This document shows positions 17,306 to 25,760 of a DNA stretch of 64,000 nt, piece by piece. The DNA is from Palsa-295 sp963784385. GTDB lineage: Bacteria; Acidobacteriota; Terriglobia; Acidiferrales; UBA7541. Under the pieces are notes generated by a model. It saw only the letters and a program-made list of their open reading frames with translations, ran no database searches and was not told where the DNA came from. Location of the stretch: NCBI GenBank assembly GCA_963784385.1, contig CAWARF010000007.1:1-64000 (forward strand). Reading direction: 5' to 3'. Both the position numbers and the translations under genes were made by a program. The stretch's first letter is position 1. Each line of letters begins with the position of its first letter.

Positions 17306-17719
17306 TTAGTTGCGGCTGCTACAACACAGATCGGACAGCGAGGTATGGTCGAGGATTTTCGCGGTGGCGTTGCGAACATCCAGCAAAATGCGGAACAGGG
17401 GACGGTGCTTCGGATCGCCGTTCACGCGCCGGCGCAGCGATTCGGCGTCCTCGAAGGGAGCCAGCGGCCCATCAATCTTGCGGATCACTTCGCCAAGCGA
17501 GATCTTCTTCGGCGATCGTTTCAGCTGATAACCGCCGTGGGCGCCGCGAAGGCTGTCGACGATCCGCGCCCGCTTCAGGTCCAGGAGAATCGCCTCCAGG
17601 AACTTTTCCGGCAGGTCTTCCTCGGCCGCGATGTCCTTGATCTTGACGACACCGGTAGGATGCTGCGCGAGCACGGTCAGCGCCTGGAGTGCGTACAGTC
17701 CTCTTTGCGAAATTCTCAT
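17306..17719 (-). CDS. Rrf2-family transcriptional regulator (CymR/IscR-like)
   Basis: 137 aa from the ATG at 17719 (MRISQRGLYALQALTVLAQ). The winged helix-turn-helix occupies about 1-75 ('VVKIKDIAAEEDLPEKFLEAILLDL' and 'RGAHGGYQLKRSPKKISLGEVI' are diagnostic). The three-Cys [Fe-S] cluster of IscR is absent; the only cysteines are 'LCC' near the C-terminus. The closest functional analogue is CymR, the cysteine/sulfur-metabolism repressor. It lies about 110 nt upstream of the sulfate operon in the same orientation, so it is predicted to control sulfate uptake. A strong promoter with a dyad precedes it. Confidence 0.88.
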   Translation of the reverse strand: MRISQRGLYALQALTVLAQHPTGVVKIKDIAAEEDLPEKFLEAILLDLKRARIVDSLRGAHGGYQLKRSPKKISLGEVIRKIDGPLAPFEDAESLRRRVNGDPKHRPLFRILLDVRNATAKILDHTSLSDLCCSSRN

Positions 17720-17748
17720 AGCGCAATGATTCCCTATTAACTCGCTAA

Positions 17749-17776
17749 AGTCTACGTGTATAATAGACATTGTCAA
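17749..17776 (-). promoter_or_regulatory. Rrf2-gene promoter with overlapping GTCTA-N9-TAGAC operator
   Basis: On the minus strand TTGACA (17776-17771) is followed after 16 nt by TAGACT (17754-17749) as a -10 element, 30 nt before the ATG at 17719. An inverted repeat GTCTA-N9-TAGAC (17750-17768) spans the spacer and the -10 element, ideal for autoregulation. On the plus strand TATAAT (17759-17764), with a weak TTAACT at 16-nt spacing, points toward the DinB-like gene, so this may be a divergent promoter. Confidence 0.6.
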
Positions 17777-17818
17777 GCGGAGATTTAGAAATCTTCGCGT
17801 GGTAGAATTCCTTCTCCC

Positions 17819-18319
17819 ATGCCCGCTCCCATAGAAGCGAAATCTGGTTCCGACCGCCAATTGCTCCGCCACACGCTCGCGACCCTCGCCTATCGCGGCG
17901 GCAAGGCTCTCCGCGACGCCCCCGAGGGATTCGCCGAATTCCGCGTCGGGGATAAGACTCGCACGCCCGGCGAGATGCTCGCCCACATCGGCGACCTGCT
18001 CGATTGGGCGCTTTCGCTTGCGAAAGGCGCGCAGGAGTGGCACAGCTCCACTTCCCTGCCATGGAAGGATGGTGTAGAGCGCTTCTATGCGGCGCTGCGC
18101 GCCCTCGATGAATTTCTAGCTTCGGATGCGCCTCTTGGCACTCCCGCCGCAGAGCTCTTTCAGGGCCCCATCGCGGATGCCTTCACGCACGTGGGGCAGA
18201 TCTCCATGCTGCGCCGCCTGGCGGGCGCACCCGTGCGAGGCGAGAATTATCTTCGGGCCGATATCGCCACAGGTCGCGTGGGCCCGGATCAAAGGGCGGC
18301 TAAGCGGGAATTCGACTGA
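17819..18319 (+). CDS. DinB-like family protein
   Basis: 166 aa. Predicted four-helix DinB-like protein ('RQLLRHTLATLAYRGGKAL', 'TPGEMLAHIGDLLDWALSLA', 'AFTHVGQISMLRRLAGAPV'). Two conserved histidines in 'LAHIGDL' (about 56) and 'FTHVGQI' (about 123) correspond to the metal-binding positions of this superfamily. Members include thiol-dependent transferases and many uncharacterised proteins. Divergent from the Rrf2 gene and probably sharing its promoter region. Function unknown. Confidence 0.75.
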   Translation: MPAPIEAKSGSDRQLLRHTLATLAYRGGKALRDAPEGFAEFRVGDKTRTPGEMLAHIGDLLDWALSLAKGAQEWHSSTSLPWKDGVERFYAALRALDEFLASDAPLGTPAAELFQGPIADAFTHVGQISMLRRLAGAPVRGENYLRADIATGRVGPDQRAAKREFD

Positions 18320-18400
18320 CGTGGGAATGCGGGGGTGGCCGCCTGAAAGCCGCACGCTTCATCGGGTGAAGGGCCGATGAAGCGCAGTACGGATAAAATA

Positions 18401-18438
18401 GCCGGGCGACACCGGCTGAGGGACCCGAATCGCCCGGC
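18401..18438. terminator. Hairpin between convergent genes
   Basis: A perfect 9-bp stem GCCGGGCGA / TCGCCCGGC with a 20-nt loop sits between the end of the DinB-like gene (18319) and the end of the PilZ gene (18480). It is placed to act as a bidirectional terminator. The trailing T-run is weak ('cctcttctc' on plus, 'tattttatcc' on minus). Confidence 0.5.
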
Positions 18439-18479
18439 CTCTTCTCACCCATCTCCGCAGGGTCTGGGTAAGAAACTCG

Positions 18480-18815
18480 TTATGCGGCGTGTTCGCCGTT
18501 GCGCATGAATTCGTAACGTTCGATTGCCGCCGCCACTCCCACTTCGCCGGAATGCTCCGGGCTGCTGCGCAGGACCCGGCCTAGGCAGCGAACACGAACC
18601 GGACCCGCCTGGGTCAGTTCGTGCGGGAGGGTCATCACAATCTCGACGGGCGAGCCGCTCTTTAGTCCCTTCGGCAGATGGAAATACACGCCACGCGAGC
18701 TCACCTCGCGCGATTCCGTTGCGGCCTCGCCGACAACCGATTCATCTGTCCAGCGGACGGTTAGCGGCAAGCGCATCAGGAAGCGCCGCGATATGCGTCT
18801 TTCTTTTAAAGCCAC
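18480..18815 (-). CDS. PilZ-domain protein
   Basis: About 110 aa from a GTG at 18815, with GAGAGGA 9 nt upstream. A TTG at 18872 would give 130 aa without a ribosome-binding site. The c-di-GMP-binding signature is present: 'RRISRR' (the RxxxR motif) then 'TESREVSSRGVYFHLP', where the usual D/N-x-S-x-x-G is E-V-S-S-R-G. The domain continues 'GSPVEIVMTLP' and 'VRVRCLGRVLR'. A single-domain cytoplasmic c-di-GMP effector; the Glu replacement may weaken binding. Monocistronic. Confidence 0.78.
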   Translation of the reverse strand: MALKERRISRRFLMRLPLTVRWTDESVVGEAATESREVSSRGVYFHLPKGLKSGSPVEIVMTLPHELTQAGPVRVRCLGRVLRSSPEHSGEVGVAAAIERYEFMRNGEHAA

Positions 18816-19004
18816 AGGTTTGGGTCCTCTCGATTGCCCATGTAGAGTAAGGCCGCGCACAATTTGCGCCAATAGAGCAAAGGAGCCAATTCTGCCAGGC
18901 CGAATTGGTACGGAAGTACTAAGGCCTCTCGGCTAGAGAGCCTGGGACCTCATAATCCAGATAATCCAGGAATTAGGATGCGGAATTGTTACAGAAAAAC
19001 GCGG

Positions 19005-19670
19005 CTATGCCTGGTCGATCAGGCGGTGGTGAATCGCGTAGAGCGCGAGCTCAAGGCGATCGGAAACCCCGAGCTTATCGAAGATATTGTGGAGGTGGTT
19101 CTTCACGGTCTGCTCGCTGATGAACAGCTTTTCGCCGATTTCGCGGTTGCGAAAGCCCTGCGCCACCAGCTGTACGATTTCCTTCTCGCGCTCGCTCAGC
19201 AGCGGCTTTTCGCGCCGCGAGCCCGATTCCGCCGACTTCTTGAATGCGTCGATCACCTCGGCCGTCATCCGGTTATCGAGCCAGATTTCGCCGTCGAATA
19301 CCTTGCGGATGGCCTTCACCAGAAGATCGCTGGCAGATTGCTTCAGCACCACGCCGCGCGCGCCCAGGCGCATCGCGCGAACCACGTCCCGGTCGTCCTC
19401 GGCTGCCGTCAGCACGATCACGCGAGTGGGCGTGGAATCGAAATTCACTTCCTCGAGGACGCCGAGGCCGTCTTTTTCGGGCATGCGAAGATCAAGCAAA
19501 AGGATATCGGGCTTCAGTTTGGCAATCATTTTCGTGCATTCGACGCCATTCGAGGCTTCGCCTACGATCTGAATCTCCTCGGCGCCTTCGAGGAGCTTCC
19601 GAAGGCCGTCCCGAAAGATCGCATGGTCGTCCGCAACCAGGATCCGAATCGCCTGTTTCGCTTTGCTCAT
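19005..19670 (-). CDS. NarL/LuxR-family response regulator
   Basis: 221 aa. The receiver domain (about 8-125) has the acidic pair 'VADDH', the phosphoacceptor D60 in 'ILLLDLRMPEKDG', the T/S switch 'VLTAAED' and K in 'GVVLKQSAS'. The LuxR helix-turn-helix (about 155-215) is 'LSEREKEIVQLVAQGFRNREIGEKL', then 'SEQTVKNHLHNIFDKLGVSDR'. It starts 1 nt after the upstream sensor-kinase stop, so kinase and regulator form one operon. Targets unknown. Confidence 0.95.
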   Translation of the reverse strand: MSKAKQAIRILVADDHAIFRDGLRKLLEGAEEIQIVGEASNGVECTKMIAKLKPDILLLDLRMPEKDGLGVLEEVNFDSTPTRVIVLTAAEDDRDVVRAMRLGARGVVLKQSASDLLVKAIRKVFDGEIWLDNRMTAEVIDAFKKSAESGSRREKPLLSEREKEIVQLVAQGFRNREIGEKLFISEQTVKNHLHNIFDKLGVSDRLELALYAIHHRLIDQA

Positions 19671-19671
19671 G

Positions 19672-21351
19672 TTAATTGAATGGAATCTCGACGGTTAGAC
19701 GCGCCCCGTGCCCCGGATTCGACTCGACTGTCAGCGTGCCCCCCACGCTTCTTGTCCGTTCCTTGATCGAAATCGGGCCAAGACGCAACCGGTCAAGTTC
19801 CTCGCTCGTATATCGCCCAGAGAAGCTAAAACCCCGCCCGTTGTCATCCACGACGAGCGACACTTTCGCCTCGTCTTGTACTAGTTTTACCACGACGTGG
19901 CTGGCCTCAGCATGCTTTTTTACGTTATGTAGTGACTCTCTGTATATCTGGAAAATCTCCCTGCAAATACGGTCGGGAACGCGCAAATCGCGTGCTTCAA
20001 CGAAGAGATCGACCGCCAGGCCGTGCTCCAGGCGGAAGCGCTCGGCGAAACCTTGCATCAATTCCCGCATGTCCGCGCTCTCCACGCGGACGGGGCGAAG
20101 GTCCGTCACGAACCGTCGCAATTCGTCACTTTCTTGCTGGACCGTCTTCTGCAGGCCCGCCAGATCGGCGCACGTCTGATCGAGAGGCCTTTCCGGCAGG
20201 CGCTGCCGCAGGACGTTGAGCTGAATCTTGAGGCTCAGCAGCGTCTGCAGGATTCCGTCGTGCAGGTCGCGCGAGATGCGGCTGCGCTCCGATTCCACGG
20301 CGTGCGTCCTCAGGCTGCGCAGCAGAAAGACATTCTCGAGCGGCGGGCCGATCTGGCGCACGATGTGCTCGAGCCAGCGCAGATCGCCCGTCGAGAATCG
20401 CTTGCGCGAAGGGAGCGGATTTGCCAGAAGAACGCGGCCCGCCGGGCGCCCTCCCGACTCGAGCGTGACGGCCAGTAGTTTTGCTCCGATCTCCTGCCGC
20501 GTCGATTCGGGCGGCGCGGGCACTGCCCGGAACCTCTGCCCCGTGCGGCGATCCCACGCGAATCCACCGCCTTTCCCGCTGTTGAATTCCCAACCCATCG
20601 AAATCTCAAGGCTGTCGAGCAGAAATGTTTCAGAGCGATTCAGCGCAAGTGTCTCGGGCGGCGCGGGCTCCGTCTCGCTGGGCTCTACCTTCCAGACGAA
20701 CAGGCGTTCGAGGTCGTCATCACGAATCGCGAGGCAGGCCTGCTCGCAGCCAAACGCGACGGCAAGCTCGCCCAGCGCCTGACGAATCGACTCCGTGAGG
20801 CCGCGATCGTAACGTAGCGCGCTCGTGATCTTCTCGAGGAACTGCTGCCGCGCGAGATGCTCGTGTTCCCGCGCGCCGAGAAAGCCCATTCCCAGCCCCG
20901 AGACGAGCGTTCCGAGGCCAATGGCGGTCCAGTGCCACCAGCCCTGCAACCGGAATGACTCTTCCGCAGCGACGCGGACGATGATTCCCACCGTCGCCAC
21001 CGCGACCAGCGCCAGCATCGCGCGCTCGTTTCCGCGCGTCGCCAAAGCGAATACCGCGAAGAGGAAGAGAAACCAGAACGCCGAGACGGAAGGCGTAAGA
21101 TAAACGAACACCACGAGCACAACGAAGTCGAAGGCAAGCGGAATTCGCATGGGAACTTCGCTGACGAACCGCTCCGCCAACACTGCGCCCACCGCGATCG
21201 CCAAATAGACCGCCAAAAATACGACGGAAACCCGCCGCACGGGTCCCTGCGAGGTTTCGAGCAGCGCCACCAGCGAAAGCGCGGCGATCACGGCTCGCGC
21301 CAACGTGACTTGGCGCTCCAAATATAGGCGCTCGGTGTTGTCGAGAAGCAT
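19672..21351 (-). CDS. NarX-type sensor histidine kinase (HisKA_3)
   Basis: 559 aa. There are about four to five transmembrane helices (roughly 18-160), a GAF-like region (about 180-345), HisKA_3 with the phosphoacceptor H364 in 'SRISRDLHDGILQTLLSLKIQ' (H-D of the family), and a HATPase domain with N-box 'ESLHNVKKHAEA' and G1 'VDDNGRGF'. The sensory signal is not evident. It autophosphorylates and passes phosphate to the co-transcribed LuxR-type regulator. Divergent from the MerR-TPR gene. Confidence 0.93.
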   Translation of the reverse strand: MLLDNTERLYLERQVTLARAVIAALSLVALLETSQGPVRRVSVVFLAVYLAIAVGAVLAERFVSEVPMRIPLAFDFVVLVVFVYLTPSVSAFWFLFLFAVFALATRGNERAMLALVAVATVGIIVRVAAEESFRLQGWWHWTAIGLGTLVSGLGMGFLGAREHEHLARQQFLEKITSALRYDRGLTESIRQALGELAVAFGCEQACLAIRDDDLERLFVWKVEPSETEPAPPETLALNRSETFLLDSLEISMGWEFNSGKGGGFAWDRRTGQRFRAVPAPPESTRQEIGAKLLAVTLESGGRPAGRVLLANPLPSRKRFSTGDLRWLEHIVRQIGPPLENVFLLRSLRTHAVESERSRISRDLHDGILQTLLSLKIQLNVLRQRLPERPLDQTCADLAGLQKTVQQESDELRRFVTDLRPVRVESADMRELMQGFAERFRLEHGLAVDLFVEARDLRVPDRICREIFQIYRESLHNVKKHAEASHVVVKLVQDEAKVSLVVDDNGRGFSFSGRYTSEELDRLRLGPISIKERTRSVGGTLTVESNPGHGARLTVEIPFN

Positions 21352-21560
21352 CGTGCGGGTGACTTTCCTTCAAAGTCTAGCAAGTCCCCGCGGCCCTGCA
21401 TGCGCGCCTGCGACGGCGTGTCGTCTTTTGGTAATCGTTTTGGCACGTGGGCCGCTGGAACGCCCGCTTTCTCCCCGGTGCCTGTGCAAAACTCGCCCAC
21501 CATAGCATTGACATAGGGTGCATAATCTTTGGGAAGCGGCTGACTGAGGGACCCCAAAGC

Positions 21561-22460
21561 TTGTCGCAAAGGTATACGCGAAAGGAAGTGGGCCGCATCC
21601 TGGGTGTGGATGCGAGCCGCCTGCGCTATTGGGAACGCCTTCGGCTGGTTCGTCCTCAGGCCCGCTGGGGAGAGCGGTTCTACAGCTTTGGCGATCTCGT
21701 CGCCCTGCGGACGGTGAAGCGGCTCACCGAGAATCGCATTCCCGCACAGCGCGTTCGCCGCGCGGTCGCGCTAGTGGAGCAGCAGTTCGGCGAAGCGCCC
21801 CTGCCGCTACAAGCGCTGCAATTCCTCGAACAAGGCCGCGACGTCCTCGTGATTCCGCCGGGCGCTGTCCGCCCCTTCAGCCCGATCAAGCAGCAGTGGG
21901 CTTTTTCCTTTGATACTCCGCTGCACCGCGCCAAGCTCCACGCGATGGCGAGTCCCACGCCGGAAGACCTATTCCAATCGGCGCTCGACTACGAGGCTTC
22001 ACCGGACACTTTGCCCGACGCCGTCGACAACTACCGCCGCGTCCTCGATCTCGCGCCGCACTGGGTCGACGCGCATATCAATCTGGGCGTCGCGCTCTAC
22101 CAAATGGGCGATATGGGCGCCGCGCGCAGCGAATTTCTCGCGGCCGTACAACTCGATCCGCTGAACGGGATTTCGCGCTACAACCTGGGTTGCGTCCTCG
22201 AAGAACAGGGTGAGATCGACGAGGCGATCGACCATCTGCGCCGCGCAGCGAAGGCGATGCCAGCGCACGCCGACGTCCATTTTAATCTCGCGCTTGCCCA
22301 CGAAAAGCGCGGCGAACACCGCCTCGCCCGCGAGCAGTGGACGCTCTATCTCCGCTACGCGCCGAACGGCCCGTGGGCCGAACAGGCACGCGCACATCTG
22401 AAGAAATGCTCCCCGCGCCGCAAGCGTTCCGCGCCGATTCCCTTCCCGCGCAAAGCCTAA
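21561..22460 (+). CDS. MerR-family HTH fused to TPR domain
   Basis: About 299 aa starting at a TTG (21561), chosen because GAGGGA lies about 10 nt upstream and the helix-turn-helix begins at once; an ATG at 21447 would add 38 unlikely residues. N-terminal MerR DNA-binding domain: 'YTRKEVGRILGVDASRLRYWERLRLVRPQ', 'FYSFGDLVALRTVKRLTENRI'. A middle linker follows ('AVRPFSPIKQQWAFSF'), then four TPR units (about 155-285; 'WVDAHINLGVALYQMGDMGAARSEF', 'ISRYNLGCVLEEQGEIDEAIDHLRRA'), and a basic tail. Likely a one-component regulator whose TPR part senses a protein partner; this architecture recurs in Acidobacteriota. Confidence 0.85.
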   Translation: MSQRYTRKEVGRILGVDASRLRYWERLRLVRPQARWGERFYSFGDLVALRTVKRLTENRIPAQRVRRAVALVEQQFGEAPLPLQALQFLEQGRDVLVIPPGAVRPFSPIKQQWAFSFDTPLHRAKLHAMASPTPEDLFQSALDYEASPDTLPDAVDNYRRVLDLAPHWVDAHINLGVALYQMGDMGAARSEFLAAVQLDPLNGISRYNLGCVLEEQGEIDEAIDHLRRAAKAMPAHADVHFNLALAHEKRGEHRLAREQWTLYLRYAPNGPWAEQARAHLKKCSPRRKRSAPIPFPRKA

Positions 22461-22481
22461 GGCACCGATTGTACGCAGCGC

Positions 22482-23188
22482 CTATCGGGAAACGATTGCA
22501 GGTTTCAGATCGGCCGGCTTAGCCGCAAGTACGCGAGGATCGAGATTGCTGTTAAACCTGACATCCTCGGTCCGGATATCGGCTGATCCATCGCCTTTGT
22601 GCGAGTTGAGTTGCCTCACGGGGAAACGAACTCCCTGGACTTCCGTCCACTCCAGCACTTGCGCTGGAAGCCATGTAGCAGGGTCCAGAGTGATTTCATT
22701 TGTATCCCCGCGGCAGGAGAGGCGAATGACGTTTGCAGCCGGGGATGTAATCGTGAAACCACCGACGCGATCCGCCACCCACAGGTTCAGCATGAAACCG
22801 GAAAGGTATTTCTGAGCAAACTCCAATTCGCTGCCGGCTAGATCTAATACCCGCTTGTCGGGCAGGATTCCCAGCCCCGCGTCCCCTCGAAGTACAAAAC
22901 ATACGTATCACCGGGACCGACTTGGTCCAAACGAAGGTAGTTGGGCCTTATCCAGCGTGTTCGCTTCGTCACCGAACCAATTGGTCTGCCGTTATGATCG
23001 AAGGTTTTCGCTCGGACCGTCCAGTCTAAGTCGTGTATCGCGGCAATCTTGTCAGATCCCCCAAGCGCGCGCTGCATCTTGTGAAGAAGGACCAGGCCAG
23101 AGTCCTGGGCGGACGCCGGAAGGCCCGCGAGGAGCACGATTGCTGCCGCGACAATACACAACAACGCACCAATGCTTCGTGATCGCAT
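22482..23188 (-). pseudogene. LolA-like secreted outer-membrane lipoprotein-sorting family protein, frameshifted
   Basis: The ATG at 23188 (MRSRSIGALLCIVAAAIVLLAG, cleavage after ASA) begins a periplasmic protein. It reads 'MQRALGGSDKIAAIHDLDWTVRA' and 'YVLYFEGTRGWE' and then stops at TAG in that frame. The same protein continues in another frame from 'ILPDKRVLDLAGSELEFAQKYL' through 'NEITLDPATWLPAQVLEWTEVQGVRFP' to the stop at 22482. Restoring one A near 22871 (GAA ATC) rejoins the halves to about 235 aa. The beta-sheet pattern matches the LolA/RseB-like fold seen in many acidobacterial secreted proteins. Role unknown. Confidence 0.7.
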
Positions 23189-23299
23189 CGGGTGTTTGGA
23201 CACCACCAACAGACAAGATGTTTCTAATGACTTTGGCGGTCCCACCTCAAGTTGAAGTCGCCGCATTCGTGTCGTACACTGATTTGCATCCACCCTGTG

Positions 23300-23375
23300 G
23301 TGAGCGTAGCTCAGCCGGTAGAGCATCGGTCTGTGGAACCGAGGGTCGTGGGTTCAAATCCCATCGCTCACCCCA
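23300..23375 (+). tRNA. tRNA-His (GTG)
   Basis: Complete cloverleaf: acceptor GTGAGCG/CGCTCAC, D-loop 'AGCTCAGCCGGTAGAGC', anticodon stem TCGGT/ACCGA with loop CTGTGGA (anticodon GTG), T-arm 'GTGGGTTCAAATCCCAT', discriminator C73 and an encoded CCA. The base just upstream (23299) is G and pairs with C73, providing the G-1 identity element of tRNA-His. Confidence 0.97.
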
Positions 23376-23384
23376 AAACTCCGC

Positions 23385-23631
23385 AAAATTCCGGCCGATT
23401 CGCCGGGCCTTGCTCAGCGTCAGACCCCCTTCTGCCTCTCTGGCCACGCAGGACGCCACGACCCCCGATCCGACGGACTATCTCATTCTGGGCGGAGACC
23501 ATCAAAACCTGAACAAATTCAAGGAAGCCGCGGACGCATTCAATCAATGCGCGCAGGTTGCGGGACCGATGCAGGCCGGCTGCAAGACGTATGCAGACCA
23601 ATCACTTAAACAGGCGGCGCAAGAGAAATAG
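23385..23631 (+). pseudogene. C-terminal fragment of a TPR-type protein downstream of tRNA-His
   Basis: The plus frame ending at 23631 reads '...DPTDYLILGGDHQNLNKFKEAADAFNQCAQ...MQAGCKTYADQSLKQAAQ'. This resembles the last TPR and tail of acidobacterial tetratricopeptide proteins. No ATG with a ribosome-binding site precedes it, and the frame simply runs out of the tRNA. It is most likely a 3' gene remnant left beside the tRNA by a rearrangement. Confidence 0.45.
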
Positions 23632-23654
23632 AATTCGTGCCGAATCCGGCCGGG

Positions 23655-25709
23655 TCAGTTGAGCCCGGACTGCGTGGCTTTGACCACGGTTGCCCCAGTC
23701 TTGGTCGCGTAGTAAATGCTCGCGGCCTGGGTGAGGCTGCTGTCGTTATCGACGATGATGCCGGTGGTGCCGCCAGACGCCGGCAAGGCGGTGGTGGCGG
23801 TAGTGACAAGGGGGAAACCGCCGGTGATGTCGAGGCTCATGACGCAGCCGGCCGTTCCACCTCCGACGGTGGCGATGCAGTTGTTCGTAACGCCTACGAA
23901 GAGATAGTCCGTGCCGAGCGCCGAGTTGTAAAACTCCGTAAGCGGCGACGAATCGGCATTGCCGCTTGCCAAAGGCGTTGAGGCGTTCGTGATGGTGTTC
24001 ATCACGCCGCTCGCGTCGAAGCCGACGCTATAGAGGGTCGGAATGTTTCCGATGCCGGTGCCCGCGACGTACATCTGAGGCGTCCCCGATCCGGTGTACC
24101 AGGCGTTATTGAAATCGACCGCGTACGGGCCCGTGTAGACGGTAGTTGCCGGACCCACGGGGACGGAGACGGCGCTCGCCATGCTCGTGGGAGCTTGCAC
24201 AACGAGGGCGGTGGTCCCGTTGGAATTGAAAGAAGCGTAGACCATTTGATTCGTGCCATCGATCATCACGGGAAACTCGGAAGTGGCCCCGGGGGCGATG
24301 GCCGTGCCATACACCACCGAGGGCGACATTCCCGAGTCCGTCACATAATCGATGCGGCCGCTGCTATCGGTGAAAAAAATCTTGTTGGATATCGCATCGT
24401 ATACCGGAGCGGACGGTACGGCGTCGATGGCCACGCTCCAGACGATCGTCGGAACGGCGCCGCCGTTGAACACGTTGCTGAGCTTGTAAAGGTAGCCGGA
24501 GCCTGTGCCGGACCAGCTGTAGGTGGTGGCGTAGGCGGTATCGTTCGCATCGTTCGGCGTGTAGACGATGAAAGGCGCGTTAGTGGAGCTTTGATTCGTC
24601 GTGCCGCCATCGGGCGAGAGCAGCACTCTTTGGTCGACGGCATTGTTGCCGCCGATCGCGCCCGGCACGACAGCCGCCGTCGCGCTCGTGCCGTTCGTCC
24701 CCGTGGTGCCGACGGTGAGGACGTGGAAATACGAGCTGCCGGTCGGCAGATCCTCGATATAAGAAATTTGCGCCCCGGTCTGCGAGATGGCGAGAGATGC
24801 CGGCACCTGCCCGGTGCCTGAGGCGTATGCGAACATCACGTGGGGCCCGCTTCCGGAACAGTAAGCGCCCGGCGTTGACGAGCTATAGAGATTGTTCAGT
24901 CCGACAATGTTCGCCTGGCCGCCCGACGCGGGATTCGCCGGGATGCCGATCGCGACGAAATCATTCGTGCAGCTGGGAGCCGCGGTCACGTCGAACACAA
25001 ATTTGGCGGGGAATGTCTGGCCGCCGCCCGGAGCGACATCGAGCGTGAATGACGTCCCTGTGTTGTTGTAGCCGGTATTGTCGTAGAACTGATAGCTATC
25101 GGGACCGTTGCTGAAGATGTTGATCTCAAAGTCGCTGCTGGTGACAAAGAGAAGCCCTCCGTTGTCAATCCCGGGATCGACGGAAGGGTAGAGGAGATTA
25201 TCGACATAGAAGTACGCGCTTGGGCTATCTACTTCGGCTGGCCCGTCCGGATATAGCGGATAGGAGCCGATATCCTGGCCGCCAGTCACCGTGAGCGTTC
25301 CAGCGGTGGCGAGGAACTCGCCATTGTCGTTGTCCGTTGTGTTGAGGGCGCCGTAACCCGTGTCAGGGCCGATGGCGAATGCATAGTTGAACAGCGGCTC
25401 AAAAGCGGAAGTCGAAGGGGACGACGACAGCGACACGTTCCAGTCTCGAATGGCTTTGTCGCGCAGGCCGGGACGGCGGAAGCGGGCCGGCCACCACGTT
25501 TCCGGATGGCGGAGATACCAATCCTGCAGCCAGCGAGGATCTCGTTGGATTCGGGCAAGCAAGGAACGGTGTTTCGAATCAGGATTCGGGTAGAGGACGT
25601 GATGGTGTGTCCAATCCGAAACCAATCCCACGGGAATGTGCGGTGCGGGCTTGCCAACGACTACCATCGCAAAAAACGCGAGCGCAATACCTGCAACGAC
25701 CGCTCTCAT
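23655..25709 (-). CDS. Secreted acidobacterial protein of unknown function (beta-rich, possible propeller)
   Basis: About 684 aa. The ATG at 25709 (MRAVVAGIALAFFAMVVV) has GGGAG 6 nt upstream; an ATG at 25715 touches that site and is less likely. A signal peptide is followed by a His/Trp-rich segment ('SDWTHHHVLYPNPDSKHR', 'DPRWLQDWYLRHPETWW'). A long Gly/Ser/Thr-rich beta region comes next, with repeated 'VPGAIGGNNAVDQRVLLSPDGG', 'NKIFFTDSSGRIDYV' and 'NQMVYASFNS' blades ending 'GIIVDNDSSLTQAASIYYAT'. The blades suggest a propeller-like extracellular protein. No catalytic motif recognised. Confidence 0.75.
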   Translation of the reverse strand: MRAVVAGIALAFFAMVVVGKPAPHIPVGLVSDWTHHHVLYPNPDSKHRSLLARIQRDPRWLQDWYLRHPETWWPARFRRPGLRDKAIRDWNVSLSSSPSTSAFEPLFNYAFAIGPDTGYGALNTTDNDNGEFLATAGTLTVTGGQDIGSYPLYPDGPAEVDSPSAYFYVDNLLYPSVDPGIDNGGLLFVTSSDFEINIFSNGPDSYQFYDNTGYNNTGTSFTLDVAPGGGQTFPAKFVFDVTAAPSCTNDFVAIGIPANPASGGQANIVGLNNLYSSSTPGAYCSGSGPHVMFAYASGTGQVPASLAISQTGAQISYIEDLPTGSSYFHVLTVGTTGTNGTSATAAVVPGAIGGNNAVDQRVLLSPDGGTTNQSSTNAPFIVYTPNDANDTAYATTYSWSGTGSGYLYKLSNVFNGGAVPTIVWSVAIDAVPSAPVYDAISNKIFFTDSSGRIDYVTDSGMSPSVVYGTAIAPGATSEFPVMIDGTNQMVYASFNSNGTTALVVQAPTSMASAVSVPVGPATTVYTGPYAVDFNNAWYTGSGTPQMYVAGTGIGNIPTLYSVGFDASGVMNTITNASTPLASGNADSSPLTEFYNSALGTDYLFVGVTNNCIATVGGGTAGCVMSLDITGGFPLVTTATTALPASGGTTGIIVDNDSSLTQAASIYYATKTGATVVKATQSGLN

Positions 25710-25760
25710 GTTCATCTCCCGCGTGCTGTCACAGACAAACGATCCCGCCTTCCTTGGACA

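Noticed and set aside
23247..23459. Minus-strand frame across tRNA-His ('WGERWDLNPRPSVPQ')
   Set aside because: Same artefact: antisense of a tRNA gene.
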